Part shown: piece after piece, positions 28,816 through 40,000 of the stretch
Layout: each line of letters opens with the position of its first letter
How positions within the stretch are numbered: the stretch's first letter is position 1
Source of the DNA: Selenobaculum gibii
Lineage (GTDB): Bacteria; Bacillota; Negativicutes; ICN-92133
Assembly (NCBI RefSeq): GCF_030273445.1
Contig: NZ_CP120678.1
Location: 1,279,501-1,343,500, forward strand
Reading direction: 5' to 3'
DNA: 64,000 nt
Notes under the pieces: generated by a model
Told to the model about the DNA's origin: nothing
Databases searched by the model: none
Seen by the model: the letters and a program-made list of their open reading frames with translations, nothing else
Program-made: the position numbers and the translations under genes

Positions 28816-28911
28816 TCTTTCTCCTCCTACTTATACCTATCTATTCTTCAAAGATTATCTTCGACATTTTTTTTAGTATTTCCTTTTTTATATAAAAATA
28901 ACCATAAACAA

Positions 28912-28938
28912 ATAAAAAAGCGGGAATTTTCCCGCTTT
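28912..28938 (-). terminator. rpsO terminator
   Basis: The stem AAAGCGGGA / TCCCGCTTT with a 4-base loop is followed by a U-run on the minus strand. It lies four bases after the rpsO stop and would partly separate rpsO from pnp. Confidence 0.9.
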
Positions 28939-28941
28939 AAA

Positions 28942-29208
28942 TTATTTACGTAAATTTAATTTTGCAATAATCGTACGATAACGCTCAATGTCATTTGTAC
29001 GTAGATAATTTAATAATCTTCTACGATGACCAACCATTTTCAATAGACCACGACGTGAATGATGATCTTTTTTATGCTCTTTTAAATGGTCTGTTAAGTA
29101 AAGAATTCTTGCAGTTAAAATTGCAATTTGTACTTCTGGTGATCCTGTATCACCTTCATGTACGCGATATTGTTCGATTAATTGTTGTTTTGCTTCTTGA
29201 GTTAACAT
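28942..29208 (-). CDS. rpsO: 30S ribosomal protein S15
   Basis: This 88-residue primary rRNA-binding protein of the small subunit contains the hallmark [25 protein letters not shown]. It starts [29 protein letters not shown], with AGGAGG upstream. Standard length. In other bacteria S15 represses its own mRNA through a leader structure; the 120-base leader here could do that, but I did not resolve a fold. Confidence 0.99.
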   Translation of the reverse strand: MLTQEAKQQLIEQYRVHEGDTGSPEVQIAILTARILYLTDHLKEHKKDHHSRRGLLKMVGHRRRLLNYLRTNDIERYRTIIAKLNLRK

Positions 29209-29331
29209 TAAAATACCCTCCTAGTTTAAATAAAACCTATAGCCAAGAATAAGTTGGAGAATCAATCTTCCTCGCCATGGTCATGACATAAATTAATACC
29301 TTAGATACAATATCATAAAACGCTTGCAAAG

Positions 29332-30252
29332 TCAAACCCAAAAATTTTTAGCAAACAAAATATCATCATTTATTTGCTTTTTTAAACAATCTATATTTGC
29401 AAAACGCTTTTCATTTCTAATTCTTTTAAAGAATTCTATATTAATCGTTTTTTTGTACAAATTACCATTAAAATCAAACAAATGAGTTTCTAGATGTTTG
29501 CTATTGCCATTAAAAGTAGGATTGACTCCAATATTTGTTATAGAAAAATAGGTAGTATTATTGACAGTTGTTTTAGTTACATATACACCTGCGGCAGGTA
29601 AAATTTTTTCTGTAGAGTCCAATATATTAGCAGTGGGAAACCCCAATAAACGACCTCTTTGATCGCCTTGACAAACTGTCCCATAAAATGAAAAAGGTCT
29701 ACCTAATAATTTATTAGCTAAAGTTATGTTCCCCTCTATAAGCAAATTTCTAATTCGTGTGCTACTGACCATTATGTTATCGTAATAAACTTCGGGATGA
29801 ATATAGGCATTGAATCCAAACTTAGCACCTAGCTTTTTTAATAGCTGTGGTGTGCCTTTGCCTTTATATCCAAAAGAATAGTTCGGTCCAGCAACTAAAT
29901 ATTTAGGATCCAAATGCTCGCACAAAAGTGATAAAAAATCTTCTGGTGGTAATGAAAGCAATGATTTTGTAAAGGGAATATTAAAAAGAATGTCTAATCC
30001 TATATTCTTTAAAATCTTTTCTTTTTCAAAATTTGAATTAATTTGAGGCGGGCAAAGATTTAAATTAATAACTTCTAATGGATGATTACTAAAGGTAACT
30101 ACTACGCTGATTCCCTTGATCGATTTTGCTAAGTCTACTGCTTTATTAATAATTTTTTGATGTCCAATGTGAATTCCATCAAATGTTCCCAGCGCAACTA
30201 CAATATTTTTATACTTATGCTTTAAATTAGTTAATTCGGTATATATTTGCAT
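29332..30252 (-). CDS. ribF: Bifunctional riboflavin kinase / FAD synthetase
   Basis: RibF turns riboflavin into FMN and FMN into FAD. The 306-residue protein has the nucleotidyltransferase motif GTFDGIHIGHQKI at about 22-34 and SSTRIRNLL near 167, followed by the kinase part (GRPFSFYGTVCQGDQRGRLLGFPTANI). Length normal. Ends a run of RNA and translation genes (truB, nrnA, rbfA, infB), the common Firmicute order. No FMN riboswitch is seen upstream, as expected for this housekeeping copy. Confidence 0.96.
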   Translation of the reverse strand: MQIYTELTNLKHKYKNIVVALGTFDGIHIGHQKIINKAVDLAKSIKGISVVVTFSNHPLEVINLNLCPPQINSNFEKEKILKNIGLDILFNIPFTKSLLSLPPEDFLSLLCEHLDPKYLVAGPNYSFGYKGKGTPQLLKKLGAKFGFNAYIHPEVYYDNIMVSSTRIRNLLIEGNITLANKLLGRPFSFYGTVCQGDQRGRLLGFPTANILDSTEKILPAAGVYVTKTTVNNTTYFSITNIGVNPTFNGNSKHLETHLFDFNGNLYKKTINIEFFKRIRNEKRFANIDCLKKQINDDILFAKNFWV

Positions 30253-30355
30253 AAATTATTTGCCTCCCTTATAAACGTGTTTACCTTAATTACTTTTAAT
30301 ATACTATAGTAAACAAGAAAATCAACCTCTAATAGTAGACCACTATCGAGTTTGA

Positions 30356-31240
30356 TTAGAGAGATTTTCTAACTAACACTTTTTTTGCAGTAAGTGTTCC
30401 AGATAAATTGTCATATCTAGCAATCCCAATAAAAGACTTATCCATATTATAAACTCGAAATAGTTGTGCTTTATTTATTAAATCTATTTTAACTGAACGG
30501 CCTTCTTGAAAATCTAAAATTTGCTTGAGGGATAAATTAATACTAGGTAAATGTTTTACACTGTAGTCTACATCTAGCAGTATTGATTTTTTTTGTTCAG
30601 CAATTTCGTTAAGTGTATATGAATCATTTAATGAAAAGTCTCCAACTCTTGTTCTTGTTAGAAAAGACATAGTAGCTGGAATCATTAATTTGTGTCCAAT
30701 ATCCATACATAAACTCCTAATATATGTACCTTTAGAACAACTTACATCAAATAATAATTTATTATTCCTATATTGTATAGGTAAAATTTTTTTTATTTCT
30801 ACTTTACGACTAGGAACTTCAACTTTTATACCTTTACGAACTAAATCACATAATTTATTACCATTAATTTTAATTGCAGAATGCATAGGTGGTGTCTGTA
30901 TAATATCACCAACAAAAGAGTTTAAAGTATCTGAAATGACTTCAAATGAAGGTAATATATATTTATCAACCTTTTTTACAATTATTCCTGTGTCATCGCC
31001 TGAATCTGTTTCAAAACCAAATGTTAACTCAGCACGATAACTTTTATCAGCCTCAGACATGTATTCAATTAATCTAGTTGCTTTTCCAATTGCAATAGGT
31101 AATACGCCACAAGCTGCAGGGTCTAAAGTTCCTGCATGTCCTACTTTTTTTGTCTGATATACGCGACGAATAAAAGAAACAACATCGTGTGAGCTCATTC
31201 CTGGTGGCTTTAAAACATTAACTAATCCATCACTACACAT
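30356..31240 (-). CDS. truB: tRNA pseudouridine-55 synthase
   Basis: TruB makes pseudouridine 55 in the T loop of tRNAs. The protein of about 294 residues has the catalytic motif GHAGTLDPAACGVLPIAIGK (catalytic Asp in LDP) and KGTYIRSLCMDIG. I prefer the ATG at 31240, with GGAG six bases upstream; another ATG at 31252 is in frame. Either overlaps the end of nrnA slightly, so the two are translationally coupled. Confidence 0.96.
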   Translation of the reverse strand: MCSDGLVNVLKPPGMSSHDVVSFIRRVYQTKKVGHAGTLDPAACGVLPIAIGKATRLIEYMSEADKSYRAELTFGFETDSGDDTGIIVKKVDKYILPSFEVISDTLNSFVGDIIQTPPMHSAIKINGNKLCDLVRKGIKVEVPSRKVEIKKILPIQYRNNKLLFDVSCSKGTYIRSLCMDIGHKLMIPATMSFLTRTRVGDFSLNDSYTLNEIAEQKKSILLDVDYSVKHLPSINLSLKQILDFQEGRSVKIDLINKAQLFRVYNMDKSFIGIARYDNLSGTLTAKKVLVRKSL

Positions 31241-32189
31241 CTGTTGCTCCATTCTTCATCTGCTTAGCAATTGTATCAATTAGTAATTTTTTTGCTTCAT
31301 TAATAGGAAGTAGTATACTGCATCCAGCCGCTCGTTTGTGTCCACCACCATTGAAAATTTTAGCAATTGAGCTTACATCAACTGATTTAGATCGCATACT
31401 TACCCTGCATAAATTATCTTGTACACATTTAAATAAAATTGCAATTTCAACCCCATCAATGACTCGTGGAAAATCAATGAAGCCTTCTGTATTATCGCAA
31501 ATATTTAAAATATCCTCTGTAATTGATAATACTCCGACTTTATTATCAAGGAAAAATTCCAAACTTTCTAATGCTTTAATTAATGCACGCATATTTTCTA
31601 AACTTTTTTTCTCAATTTTTTCGGAAATCATATTTGGTGATACGCCCGCTTCAATGAGTTTTGCCGCAATCCTCATTGTCGAAGCGGAGGTATTTGCATA
31701 TCGGAAAAACCCGCAATCTGTCGCAATTGCAGTATATAAACAAGTTGCAATGTCTTTGTTAAATTTACATTTTTGTGATTCTAAAAGCTCGAAGATAATT
31801 TCGCCTGTCGCGGCTGCGTCTGCATCTAAATATAAATAATCTGCAAATTTAATATTAGAAATATGATGATCAATATTTAAAATTGGAGCCTGTACCATTT
31901 GAGCAACCTTGCCAATTCGCTCTATATCACTTGAATCTAATACAATTAGTAAATCAGATTTAATTATATTAGATGGTTTCTGAATTAAAGAGATATTTGG
32001 CATAAAATTAAATTTTTCAGGAATATCATCATCTAAAATGCAAGTGACATTTTTTCCACAGTCTTTTATATATATGGCTAAAGCAAGTAGTGAACCGATT
32101 GCATCACCATCTGGATTAATATGAGCAGTGATAATAATATTATCACTGCTTTTTATAATTTCTGCAGCTTGAGATAAAGTAATGTCCAT
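31233..32189 (-). CDS. nrnA: DHH-family nanoRNase / pAp phosphatase
   Basis: NrnA degrades RNA dimers to pentamers and dephosphorylates 3'-phosphoadenosine 5'-phosphate. The DHH domain shows HINPDGDAIGS, LDSSD, IDHHIS and DADAAATGEI; the DHHA1 end has GGGHKRAAGC. I start it at 32189 (MDITLSQAAEII), which has GAGG upstream and matches the usual N terminus; an ATG at 32207 overlaps rbfA. About 318 residues, full length. Located between rbfA and truB as in many Firmicutes. Confidence 0.94.
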   Translation of the reverse strand: MDITLSQAAEIIKSSDNIIITAHINPDGDAIGSLLALAIYIKDCGKNVTCILDDDIPEKFNFMPNISLIQKPSNIIKSDLLIVLDSSDIERIGKVAQMVQAPILNIDHHISNIKFADYLYLDADAAATGEIIFELLESQKCKFNKDIATCLYTAIATDCGFFRYANTSASTMRIAAKLIEAGVSPNMISEKIEKKSLENMRALIKALESLEFFLDNKVGVLSITEDILNICDNTEGFIDFPRVIDGVEIAILFKCVQDNLCRVSMRSKSVDVSSIAKIFNGGGHKRAAGCSILLPINEAKKLLIDTIAKQMKNGATDV

Positions 32190-32193
32190 AGGA

Positions 32194-32547
32194 TTAATTG
32201 GCCTCATTCTTTTTAATTTTATCAAGTAATTCTTGAATATGTACACTATGATCTAAAGACTTATCTATCTGAAAAGATAGTTCTGGCGTACATCTTAATT
32301 TGATTCTGTGCCCAATTTCTCTTCTTAAATAACCTAACGAACTTTGTAATGCTGCCCAAGTATTTTTCACTTCTTCTTGACTTCCTAGTAAGCTAACATA
32401 AATTTTAGCATATTTTAAATCACCTGAAACATCAACCTGGGTGACAGTTACAAATCCAATTCTTGGATCTTTTAATTCCTGTAAAATTATTTTACTAACT
32501 TCTTGTTTAATTAACTCTTGGACTTTTTCTATACGGAGCTGTCCCAT
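32194..32547 (-). CDS. rbfA: Ribosome-binding factor A
   Basis: RbfA helps mature the 30S subunit by acting on the 5' end of 16S rRNA. This 117-residue KH-like protein reads MGQLRIEKVQELIKQEVSKI, then DPRIGFVTVTQVDVSGDLKY and a C-terminal KLRCTPELSFQIDKSLDHS. I use the ATG at 32547, which matches the family start. It follows infB by 21 bases. Confidence 0.96.
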   Translation of the reverse strand: MGQLRIEKVQELIKQEVSKIILQELKDPRIGFVTVTQVDVSGDLKYAKIYVSLLGSQEEVKNTWAALQSSLGYLRREIGHRIKLRCTPELSFQIDKSLDHSVHIQELLDKIKKNEAN

Positions 32548-32568
32548 ATTATGCCCCCATTCCATACT

Positions 32569-34767
32569 CTAATTATTTATACTATTTGGTTTGATTTGCT
32601 CCATTGTATATGCTTCAATGATATCGCCTTCTTTAATATCCCTAAACTTATCAATTGTGATACCACATTCATAGCCAGCAGCAACTTCTTTAACATCGTC
32701 TTTAAAACGACGTAAAGATTCTATGATACCTTCATGGACTACAATACCATCACGAATAATTCGGATACTGGAGGAGTTCGTAACCTTTCCTTCTAATACA
32801 TAAGAGCCAGCAACTAATGCTTTAGAAAAATTCATTACTTGACGAATTTCAACTTTTCCCTGAATAACTTCTTTATATTGTGGAGCAAGCATTCCCGTCA
32901 TTGCAGCTTCTACATCGTTAATTGCTTCATAAATTACACGATAAGTTCGAATATCAATATTTTCTGTATCTGCAATTTTTTTTGCATTCGCATCAGGACG
33001 AACATTAAATGCAATAATTAATGCATTCGCAGCAGATGATAACATAACGTCAGATTCATTTACAGCTCCAACACCAGCGTGAATTACATTTACTCTTACT
33101 TCTTTATTATTATTTAAATTTAATAAAGATTGACGCAATGCTTCCACAGAGCCTTGAACATCTGCTTTAATTAAAATATTTAAATCTTTAATATTTCCTT
33201 CTTGAATTTGTTGGAATAAATCATCTAAGGATACTTTTTGAGAATGAGCTAGTTCATCACTACGTTTTTTTGCAATTCGCTTTTCAGCAATTGATCTAGC
33301 TAATTTTTCATCAACAGAAACTAAAATATCACCAGCTTCTGGAACATCAGCCAATCCTAAGACCTCAACCGGTGTAGAAGGTCCAGCCTTTCTTACTTTT
33401 TCGCCCCGATCATTAACCATTGCTCTAACTTTACCGACAGCAGTTCCTGCAATAATGGAATCTCCAATACTAAGTGTTCCAGCTTGTACAAGAACCGTAG
33501 CAACTGGGCCACGCCCTTTATCTAATTGTGCTTCAATAATAATACCTTGCGCAGCACGATTAGGATTTGCTTTTAATTCTTGAACTTCAGCAACTAAAAG
33601 TACCATTTCTAACAATTCTGTTATACCAATTTTTTGTTTTGCCGATACTGGTACCATGATTGTATCACCACCCCATTCTTCAGGAATGAGTGCATGCTCA
33701 GCTAATTGCTGTTTTACATGATCTGGATTTGCCCCTGGTCGATCAATTTTATTAATAGCAACAATAATTGGTACGTTAGCAGATTTTGCATGATTAATAG
33801 CTTCAATTGTTTGAGGCATAACACCATCATCTGCAGCAACTACTAAAATCGCAATATCCGTTACTTGTGCTCCGCGTGCACGCATTGCTGTAAAAGCTTC
33901 ATGTCCTGGAGTATCTAAAAATACAATTTTTTTATTTTGGCAAACAACTTGGTAAGCACCAATATGTTGTGTAATTCCACCAGCTTCTCTAGATGTAACA
34001 TGTGTTTTACGAATTACGTCTAATAAAGAAGTCTTCCCATGGTCGACATGCCCCATTACTGTTACAACTGGTGAACGTAATACTAGAGTTTTCGGATCAT
34101 CAACAATTTCCGGAATCTCTGTTGGATCTGCTTCTGGTGGCAATTCTTCTACAGTAATATCAAAGTCAGCAGCTAAAAGGGTAGCTGTATCTAAATCAAT
34201 TTCTTGATTAATTGTTGCCATAATACCTAGCATCATTAATTTTTTAATAATTTCGCTGACATCTCTACCTGTTTTTATAGAAAAATCTTTAACAGTAATA
34301 GATCCACCTAATTGAATTATTTTTGGTTTTGCCATTTCGATTGTATTTGGTTTTACTTGATTATTATGATTTTTTTTATTTTTATCGTTTTGATTGGATT
34401 TATTAAAATTTTTCTTTTTATTACGATTGTTAGTAGAACTTTGTTTATTATTCAATGTATTATTATTACCCTTACTATTAAAATTTGGTGACTTTTCATT
34501 TTTTTTATGGTCTAAATGACTATTTTGCTTATCACTATGATTGGGCTCCGTAGCTTTTACATCTTTTTTTACAGCTGAGTTAGGTTGAACGATATTATTG
34601 GATTTTTTTACAGAAAAATGATTTTTTAAAATTAATTTTTCTGGATCTCCTACCGTACTCATGTGGTTTTTTGCTACTGTAATTTCATTTTTCGTTAAAA
34701 TATCCAATATAATTTTACTTGAAGTATTAAATTCTTTTGCCAATTCATATATTCTATATTTGGACAT
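32569..34767 (-). CDS. infB: Translation initiation factor IF-2
   Basis: IF-2 brings initiator tRNA to the ribosome. The 732-residue protein has an N-terminal IF2N segment ([21 protein letters not shown]), a low-complexity Asn/Lys-rich linker (about 75-145), a second IF2N region, and then a GTPase domain with [18 protein letters not shown] and NKID, followed by the beta-barrel and fMet-tRNA-binding domains. Length typical. The Asn-rich linker reflects the low GC content. Confidence 0.98.
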   Translation of the reverse strand: MSKYRIYELAKEFNTSSKIILDILTKNEITVAKNHMSTVGDPEKLILKNHFSVKKSNNIVQPNSAVKKDVKATEPNHSDKQNSHLDHKKNEKSPNFNSKGNNNTLNNKQSSTNNRNKKKNFNKSNQNDKNKKNHNNQVKPNTIEMAKPKIIQLGGSITVKDFSIKTGRDVSEIIKKLMMLGIMATINQEIDLDTATLLAADFDITVEELPPEADPTEIPEIVDDPKTLVLRSPVVTVMGHVDHGKTSLLDVIRKTHVTSREAGGITQHIGAYQVVCQNKKIVFLDTPGHEAFTAMRARGAQVTDIAILVVAADDGVMPQTIEAINHAKSANVPIIVAINKIDRPGANPDHVKQQLAEHALIPEEWGGDTIMVPVSAKQKIGITELLEMVLLVAEVQELKANPNRAAQGIIIEAQLDKGRGPVATVLVQAGTLSIGDSIIAGTAVGKVRAMVNDRGEKVRKAGPSTPVEVLGLADVPEAGDILVSVDEKLARSIAEKRIAKKRSDELAHSQKVSLDDLFQQIQEGNIKDLNILIKADVQGSVEALRQSLLNLNNNKEVRVNVIHAGVGAVNESDVMLSSAANALIIAFNVRPDANAKKIADTENIDIRTYRVIYEAINDVEAAMTGMLAPQYKEVIQGKVEIRQVMNFSKALVAGSYVLEGKVTNSSSIRIIRDGIVVHEGIIESLRRFKDDVKEVAAGYECGITIDKFRDIKEGDIIEAYTMEQIKPNSINN

Positions 34768-34781
34768 TGATCCACCCCCAA

Positions 34782-35099
34782 TTACTCACTCTTATATAAA
34801 TTAATTATTGCCTTTGCAAATCCATGATCATTCACTGCTACCGCCGCACGATATCCTTTACCAATCATATTACCTAACTCATCTTTTGTAAAAAGTTTTA
34901 TTAACATTATATTATAATATTGTGCCATATTATAATATTGTTTATTAGTTTCATCTGAAACATCGTTTGCAACGATAAGTAGTTTTATTTTTCCGCTTTT
35001 TACTAGTTTTGCAATAGAAAATTCACCCGACGTTAGATTTCCAGATCTTTGTGCTAATCCTAATAAATTGGAAATTTTTTTCAACTTAGTATCATTCAT
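34782..35099 (-). CDS. ylxQ: L7Ae-family ribosomal/RNA-binding protein (YlxQ)
   Basis: A protein of about 105 residues of the L7Ae/L30e/Gadd45 fold, which binds kink-turn RNA. It shows [26 protein letters not shown] and [13 protein letters not shown], then [17 protein letters not shown]. The ATG at 35099 overlaps the ylxR stop by eight bases (ATGAATGA). Located between ylxR and infB as in Bacillus. Confidence 0.9.
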   Translation of the reverse strand: MNDTKLKKISNLLGLAQRSGNLTSGEFSIAKLVKSGKIKLLIVANDVSDETNKQYYNMAQYYNIMLIKLFTKDELGNMIGKGYRAAVAVNDHGFAKAIINLYKSE

Positions 35100-35358
35100 T
35101 AGAAAAAATCCTTGATTGCAAATCATCATAAATGTCCTGACTAATTTGCATTTTAAATGATTTTTCTAAACGCTTTTCTTTATAAGCTTTACTAAAACAT
35201 TCTTTATCATTACAGATATAGGCCCCACGTCCTGCTTTTTTACCAGATGTATCAATCAAAAATTTATTTTCCGGGGTTTTTACTATTCTTAAAAGTTCTC
35301 GTTTATTGTGCATAGTTTGGCATCCTACACACATGCGTTGAGGAATTTTTTTATTCAT
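35092..35358 (-). CDS. rnpM: YlxR family RNA-binding protein (RnpM)
   Basis: This 88-residue protein has the conserved RMCVGCQTMHNKRELLRIV and GRGAYICNDKECFSKA motifs of YlxR. The family (RnpM in Bacillus) binds RNase P RNA and modulates it. It lies between nusA and ylxQ, three bases past the nusA stop, in the standard operon. Confidence 0.93.
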   Translation of the reverse strand: MNKKIPQRMCVGCQTMHNKRELLRIVKTPENKFLIDTSGKKAGRGAYICNDKECFSKAYKEKRLEKSFKMQISQDIYDDLQSRIFSNE

Positions 35359-35360
35359 AG

Positions 35361-36425
35361 TTAAACCTCCGATGTTATTTCATCCATTTCTTGTGCGGCC
35401 TGTGATTCGCTTTTTATATCAATTTTCCATCCTGTTAATTTTGCTGCCAATCTTGCATTCTGCCCTTCTTTTCCGATCGCTAAGGACAATTGATAATCTG
35501 GAACAATAACTTTAGAAACCTTTTCAATTTCGTTGACTTCAACGGATAATACTTTTGCCGGACTTAGTGAATTAGCAATATATTTTACTGGATCAGCATT
35601 CCATTTTACAATATCAATTTTTTCACCTTTTAGTTCATCAACGATTGTTTGAACCCGCATACCTTTATGTCCTACGCAAGAGCCCACTGGATCAATATCT
35701 TCATCACGTGAATATACAGCAATTTTAGAACGCATACCTGGCTCACGTGCTACGGATTTAATTTCTACAATTCCATCATGAATTTCAGGAACCTCTAACT
35801 CAAAAAGACGCTTTAATAGGCCTGGATGTGTTCTTGACACTAAAATTTGCGGCCCTTTAGTTGTTTTCTTTACTTCAATTATGTAACTTTTTACTCTATC
35901 TCCATGTTTATATTGCTCAAAAGGTATTTGCTCAGACGGTGCTAAAATTGCTTCCGCTTTACCTAAATCAATAAAGACATTTTTTTGTTCAATTCGCTGT
36001 ACGATGCCAGTTAAAATATCACTTTCTCTATTTGAAAACTCTTCATAAATGATTCCACGTTCAGCTTCTCGAATTCTTTGCACAACAACTTGTTTAGCTG
36101 TCTGGGCTGCAATACGTCCAAAGTTTTTTGGTGTAACCTCAATTTCAATTACATCCCCTACTTCGTAATTGCTATCAATTTTCTTTGCTTCAGATAACTG
36201 AATTTCCAAACGTTCATCTTCTATTACTTCTGCAATATTCTTTCGAGCAAAAACATGAATTTCACCAGTAATTCTATCTAGAGAAACGCGAACATTTTGT
36301 GCTAACCCAAAGTTTCGTTTATAAGCAGAAATTAAGGCTGCTTCTATTGCATCAAATAATACTTCTGATGCAATCCCCTTTTCTTTTCCTAATTGTTCAA
36401 ATGCTTGCATGAACTCTGCGTTCAT
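35361..36425 (-). CDS. nusA: Transcription termination/antitermination factor NusA
   Basis: This 354-residue RNA polymerase-binding factor modulates pausing and termination. It has an N-terminal domain (1-125), an S1 domain (about 130-200), and KH1 and KH2 (RDEDIDPVGSCVGHKGMRVQTIVDELKGEKIDIV and SLAIGKEGQNARLAAKLTGWKIDI). It lacks the C-terminal acidic repeats of E. coli, normal for Firmicutes. Start ATG preceded by AAGGGGG. Confidence 0.98.
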   Translation of the reverse strand: MNAEFMQAFEQLGKEKGIASEVLFDAIEAALISAYKRNFGLAQNVRVSLDRITGEIHVFARKNIAEVIEDERLEIQLSEAKKIDSNYEVGDVIEIEVTPKNFGRIAAQTAKQVVVQRIREAERGIIYEEFSNRESDILTGIVQRIEQKNVFIDLGKAEAILAPSEQIPFEQYKHGDRVKSYIIEVKKTTKGPQILVSRTHPGLLKRLFELEVPEIHDGIVEIKSVAREPGMRSKIAVYSRDEDIDPVGSCVGHKGMRVQTIVDELKGEKIDIVKWNADPVKYIANSLSPAKVLSVEVNEIEKVSKVIVPDYQLSLAIGKEGQNARLAAKLTGWKIDIKSESQAAQEMDEITSEV

Positions 36426-36453
36426 TTAAATCCCCCTTATTCAATTGTATATA

Positions 36454-36900
36454 TTAAAATTCAACATATAGCTTGATTTTTGCAATTTTATCTCTTGGAA
36501 TTACTTTGCTATCATTAATTATTAGATCAATATTTGTAAAACTAGTTAGTTTCCCTACGATAGATTTACTACCATCAATCGGTGCAAAAGTACTGATTTC
36601 AATCATATCACCTTTATGACGTTCTAAGTCTCTATCTTTCTTTAATACTCGATCAATTCCAGGAGAAGAAACTTCTAGATAATAACTTTCAGAAATTGGA
36701 TCTAATTCATCTAGTTTAGATTCCAATTGTTCACTAAGGGATTGGCAATCTTCAATTTCAATGCCCCCAATTTTATCGATAAATACTCTCAAATACCAAT
36801 CACGTTCTTTTACGTATTCAACGTCAACTAATTCTATCTCTGTGTCTGCTAATAACTCAGCAACTAATTTTTCAACTAAATTTTCTATGTGATTTGCCAC
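36454..36900 (-). CDS. rimP: Ribosome maturation factor RimP
   Basis: RimP assists early 30S assembly. The GTG start at 36900 has GGAGGTGAT seven bases upstream and gives 148 residues, the normal size (VANHIENLVEKLVAELLADT, then YLEVSSPGIDRVLKK). The longer reading to 36966 adds a segment unlike the family. First gene of the nusA-infB operon; AT-rich sequence upstream probably carries its promoter. Confidence 0.95.
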   Translation of the reverse strand: MANHIENLVEKLVAELLADTEIELVDVEYVKERDWYLRVFIDKIGGIEIEDCQSLSEQLESKLDELDPISESYYLEVSSPGIDRVLKKDRDLERHKGDMIEISTFAPIDGSKSIVGKLTSFTNIDLIINDSKVIPRDKIAKIKLYVEF

Positions 36901-36989
36901 ATAATCACCTCCCAAACTATATTTATTTTCCCTAATGCTAAATATCTTATACATAAAATTCCACAAAATAAAATACAGAGTATAAGAGT

Positions 36990-37017
36990 AAAGAGTGGGC
37001 TGTTACGCCCACTCTTT
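36990..37017 (-). terminator. polC terminator
   Basis: An 11-bp stem AAAGAGTGGGC / GCCCACTCTTT with a 6-base loop lies 70 bases after the polC stop. U content after it is modest, so some read-through into rimP is possible. Confidence 0.75.
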
Positions 37018-37087
37018 AAAACATCAATAATTCTCAATGCAAATATTATATCATTAATAGTTATCATTTACAACCCATAGATAAAAT

Positions 37088-40000
37088 TTATCCAAATAAG
37101 ATAATTTGATCGGTTTCTGGTAAATGATCCAGACAACCATGTGCCTTTAAAATATCTATTGCCGTTTTTGAAATTTTAGCACGATTTTTTAAATCCTCAA
37201 TAGAAGTAAATTCTTTTTCTTCCCTAGCAGCCACAATATTGTTAGCGGCTGAAACTCCTACTCCTTCTAACGATGCTAATGGTGGTAATAAAGAGTTTTT
37301 TAAGATAATAAACTTTTCAGGAGCTGAATCACGAATATCTACTTTTTCTAAACTATATCCACGTAAATACATTTCTAAAGCCATCTCTAAAACTGTTTGT
37401 AATCCTTTTTCCTTTACAGATAAATTATTTCCCATTTCTTCGAATTCTTTTAGCTTATCTTTAATGAAAATTTTGCCTTTTGAAATAATATCAGCATCAA
37501 ATTCAGTAGCTCTAACAGAAAAATAAGCTGCATAGAATGCTAAAGGATAATGAACTTTACAATATGCAATTCGATAGGCCATCATTACATATGCTACAGC
37601 ATGTGCTTTTGGAAACATATATTTTATTTTTTGACAAGACTCAATATACCATTCTGGAATGTTATGAGTTCGCAATTTTTCCACATCTTCAGCTTTAATT
37701 CCTTTTCCCTTACGTACAGATTCCATAGTTTTGAAAGATAAAGATGGATCAACACCTTTATGAATTAAATACATCATGATATCATCACGTGCAGATATTG
37801 CTTCAGAAACTTTAGCAATGCCATTTTTAATTAGATCCTGCGCGTTGTTCAGCCATACATCCGTACCATGTGAAAATCCACTTATTCGAACGAGTTCACT
37901 AAAGGTTTTTGGTTTTGTATCATCGAGCATCTGACGAACAAATTTAGTTCCAAACTCAGGTATTCCATAAGTTCCTGTTACACTTCCTAATTCTTCTGGA
38001 GTTACATTTAATGCTTTTGTTGAAGAAAATAAGCTCATTGTTTCTGGATCATCTAAAGGAATTGTTAGAGGATCCCGTCCAGTTAAATCTTCTAACATTT
38101 TGATTACAGTAGGATCATCATGTCCTAATATATCAAGCTTAACTAGACGACTACTAATTGAATGATAATCAAAATGAGTTGTAATTGTTGTTGAATTTTT
38201 ATCATCTGCCGGATGTTGTATTGGTGTAAAATGATGTACATCCATATCACGTGGTACAACCATAATTCCCCCAGGATGTTGCCCAGTTGTCCTTTTCACT
38301 CCCGTACATCCATCGACTAAACTATTTGCATATGCTTTCCGTACAGTAAGTCTTCCTTCAGCATCAGAAAAATATTTACTAATATATCCATAGGCTGTTT
38401 TATCCGCAATTGTGGCGATTGTTCCAGCACGAAAAACATTATCTTTTCCGAATAATTCTTCTGTGTATTTATGAGCAACTGGCTGATAGTCGCCTGAAAA
38501 GTTTAAATCAATATCAGGAACTTTATCCCCATGAAATCCCATAAATACAGCAAATGGAATATCATGTCCGTTTTTGATTAATTTTTCATTGCACTTTGGA
38601 CAGTTTTTATCTGGAAGGTCAAATCCGCCACCATAACTTCCATCGGTAATAAATTCACTATATTTACATTTAGGGCATAACCAATGGGGTGGCAATGGAT
38701 TTACTTCTGTAATATCTGTCATCGTAGCAACAAAAGAAGATCCTACAGATCCTCGAGATCCTACTAGGTATCCGTCATCTAAGGATTTTTTAACCAACTT
38801 ATGCGCAATAAGGTATAAAACGGCAAACCCATGTCCGATAATTGAATTCAATTCGCTTTCTAAACGGTCTTTTACTATTTTAGGCAAATCATCCCCATAC
38901 AAAGTCTTTGCCTTAGTATAAGCCATAGATTTTATTTGCTCTTCGGCTCCCGGAATTTGTGGTGAATACAACTCATCAGGAATAGGTTTAAAGTTTTCAA
39001 TTTTATCAGCAATTAAGCGGGTATTATTTATAACTGCATCAACAGCTTTTTCTTTTCCTAAATAAGAAAATTCTTCCAACATTTCTTCTGTAGTTCGCAG
39101 ATATAATGGCGGCTGATGGTCGGCATCTGAAAATCCTTTACCGGTCATTAAAATTCTCCGATAAATCTCATCTTCAGGATTTAAAAAGTGTACATCGCAA
39201 GTCGCTACTAATGGTAATTTCAATTTTTCGGCGATTTCTGCTACTTTTAAATTAATTTTTCTTAGCCCATCTTCATCTTGAATTTTTCCATTTCTAATTA
39301 AAAATTCATTATTGCCGATTGGCTGAATTTCTAAATAATCATAAAATCTAGCGATTTCTAATAATTTATCATCACTCTCGCCATTAATAATAGCTTGAAT
39401 TAATTCTCCAGCTTCACATGCTGAACCAAACAAAAGCCCTTCTCTATATTCTTCTAGTATTTTTCTAGAGACTTTAGGACGTCTATGGAAGAATTTTAAA
39501 TGAGATAAAGAAACTATTTTATATAAATTTTTTAATCCAATAGGATTTTTAGCTAAGATAACAATATGATTAGATTTATTGATATCTTGTTCAAATAGAT
39601 ATCCTTCCATTCCATAAATCACTTTGATTCCAGCTTTTTCTGCAACATCACAGGCCTCTGGAAAAGCTTGTACTACCCCATGATCAGTAATTGCAATCGC
39701 GGGATGACCCCATTTAGCAGCGGTATTAATTAGATTTTTAATGGAGACAACCGCATCCATATTACTCATATGAGTATGTGCATGGAGCTCAACTCTTTTT
39801 ATTTCAGAAGTGTCACTGCGAGTATTTGTAGAAAATCTTTGCATGCTATCAACAAACATGATATAGTCATTTGCATATTTATCATGCTGAACACTGCCTT
39901 TGATTTTTACATAAAGTCCAGATTTTATATCTTTTAAAATTGGCTCTAAAGTTTCCTTATTATCAAATATTCTTTTACAGCTAATCCCACTAGTAGCATC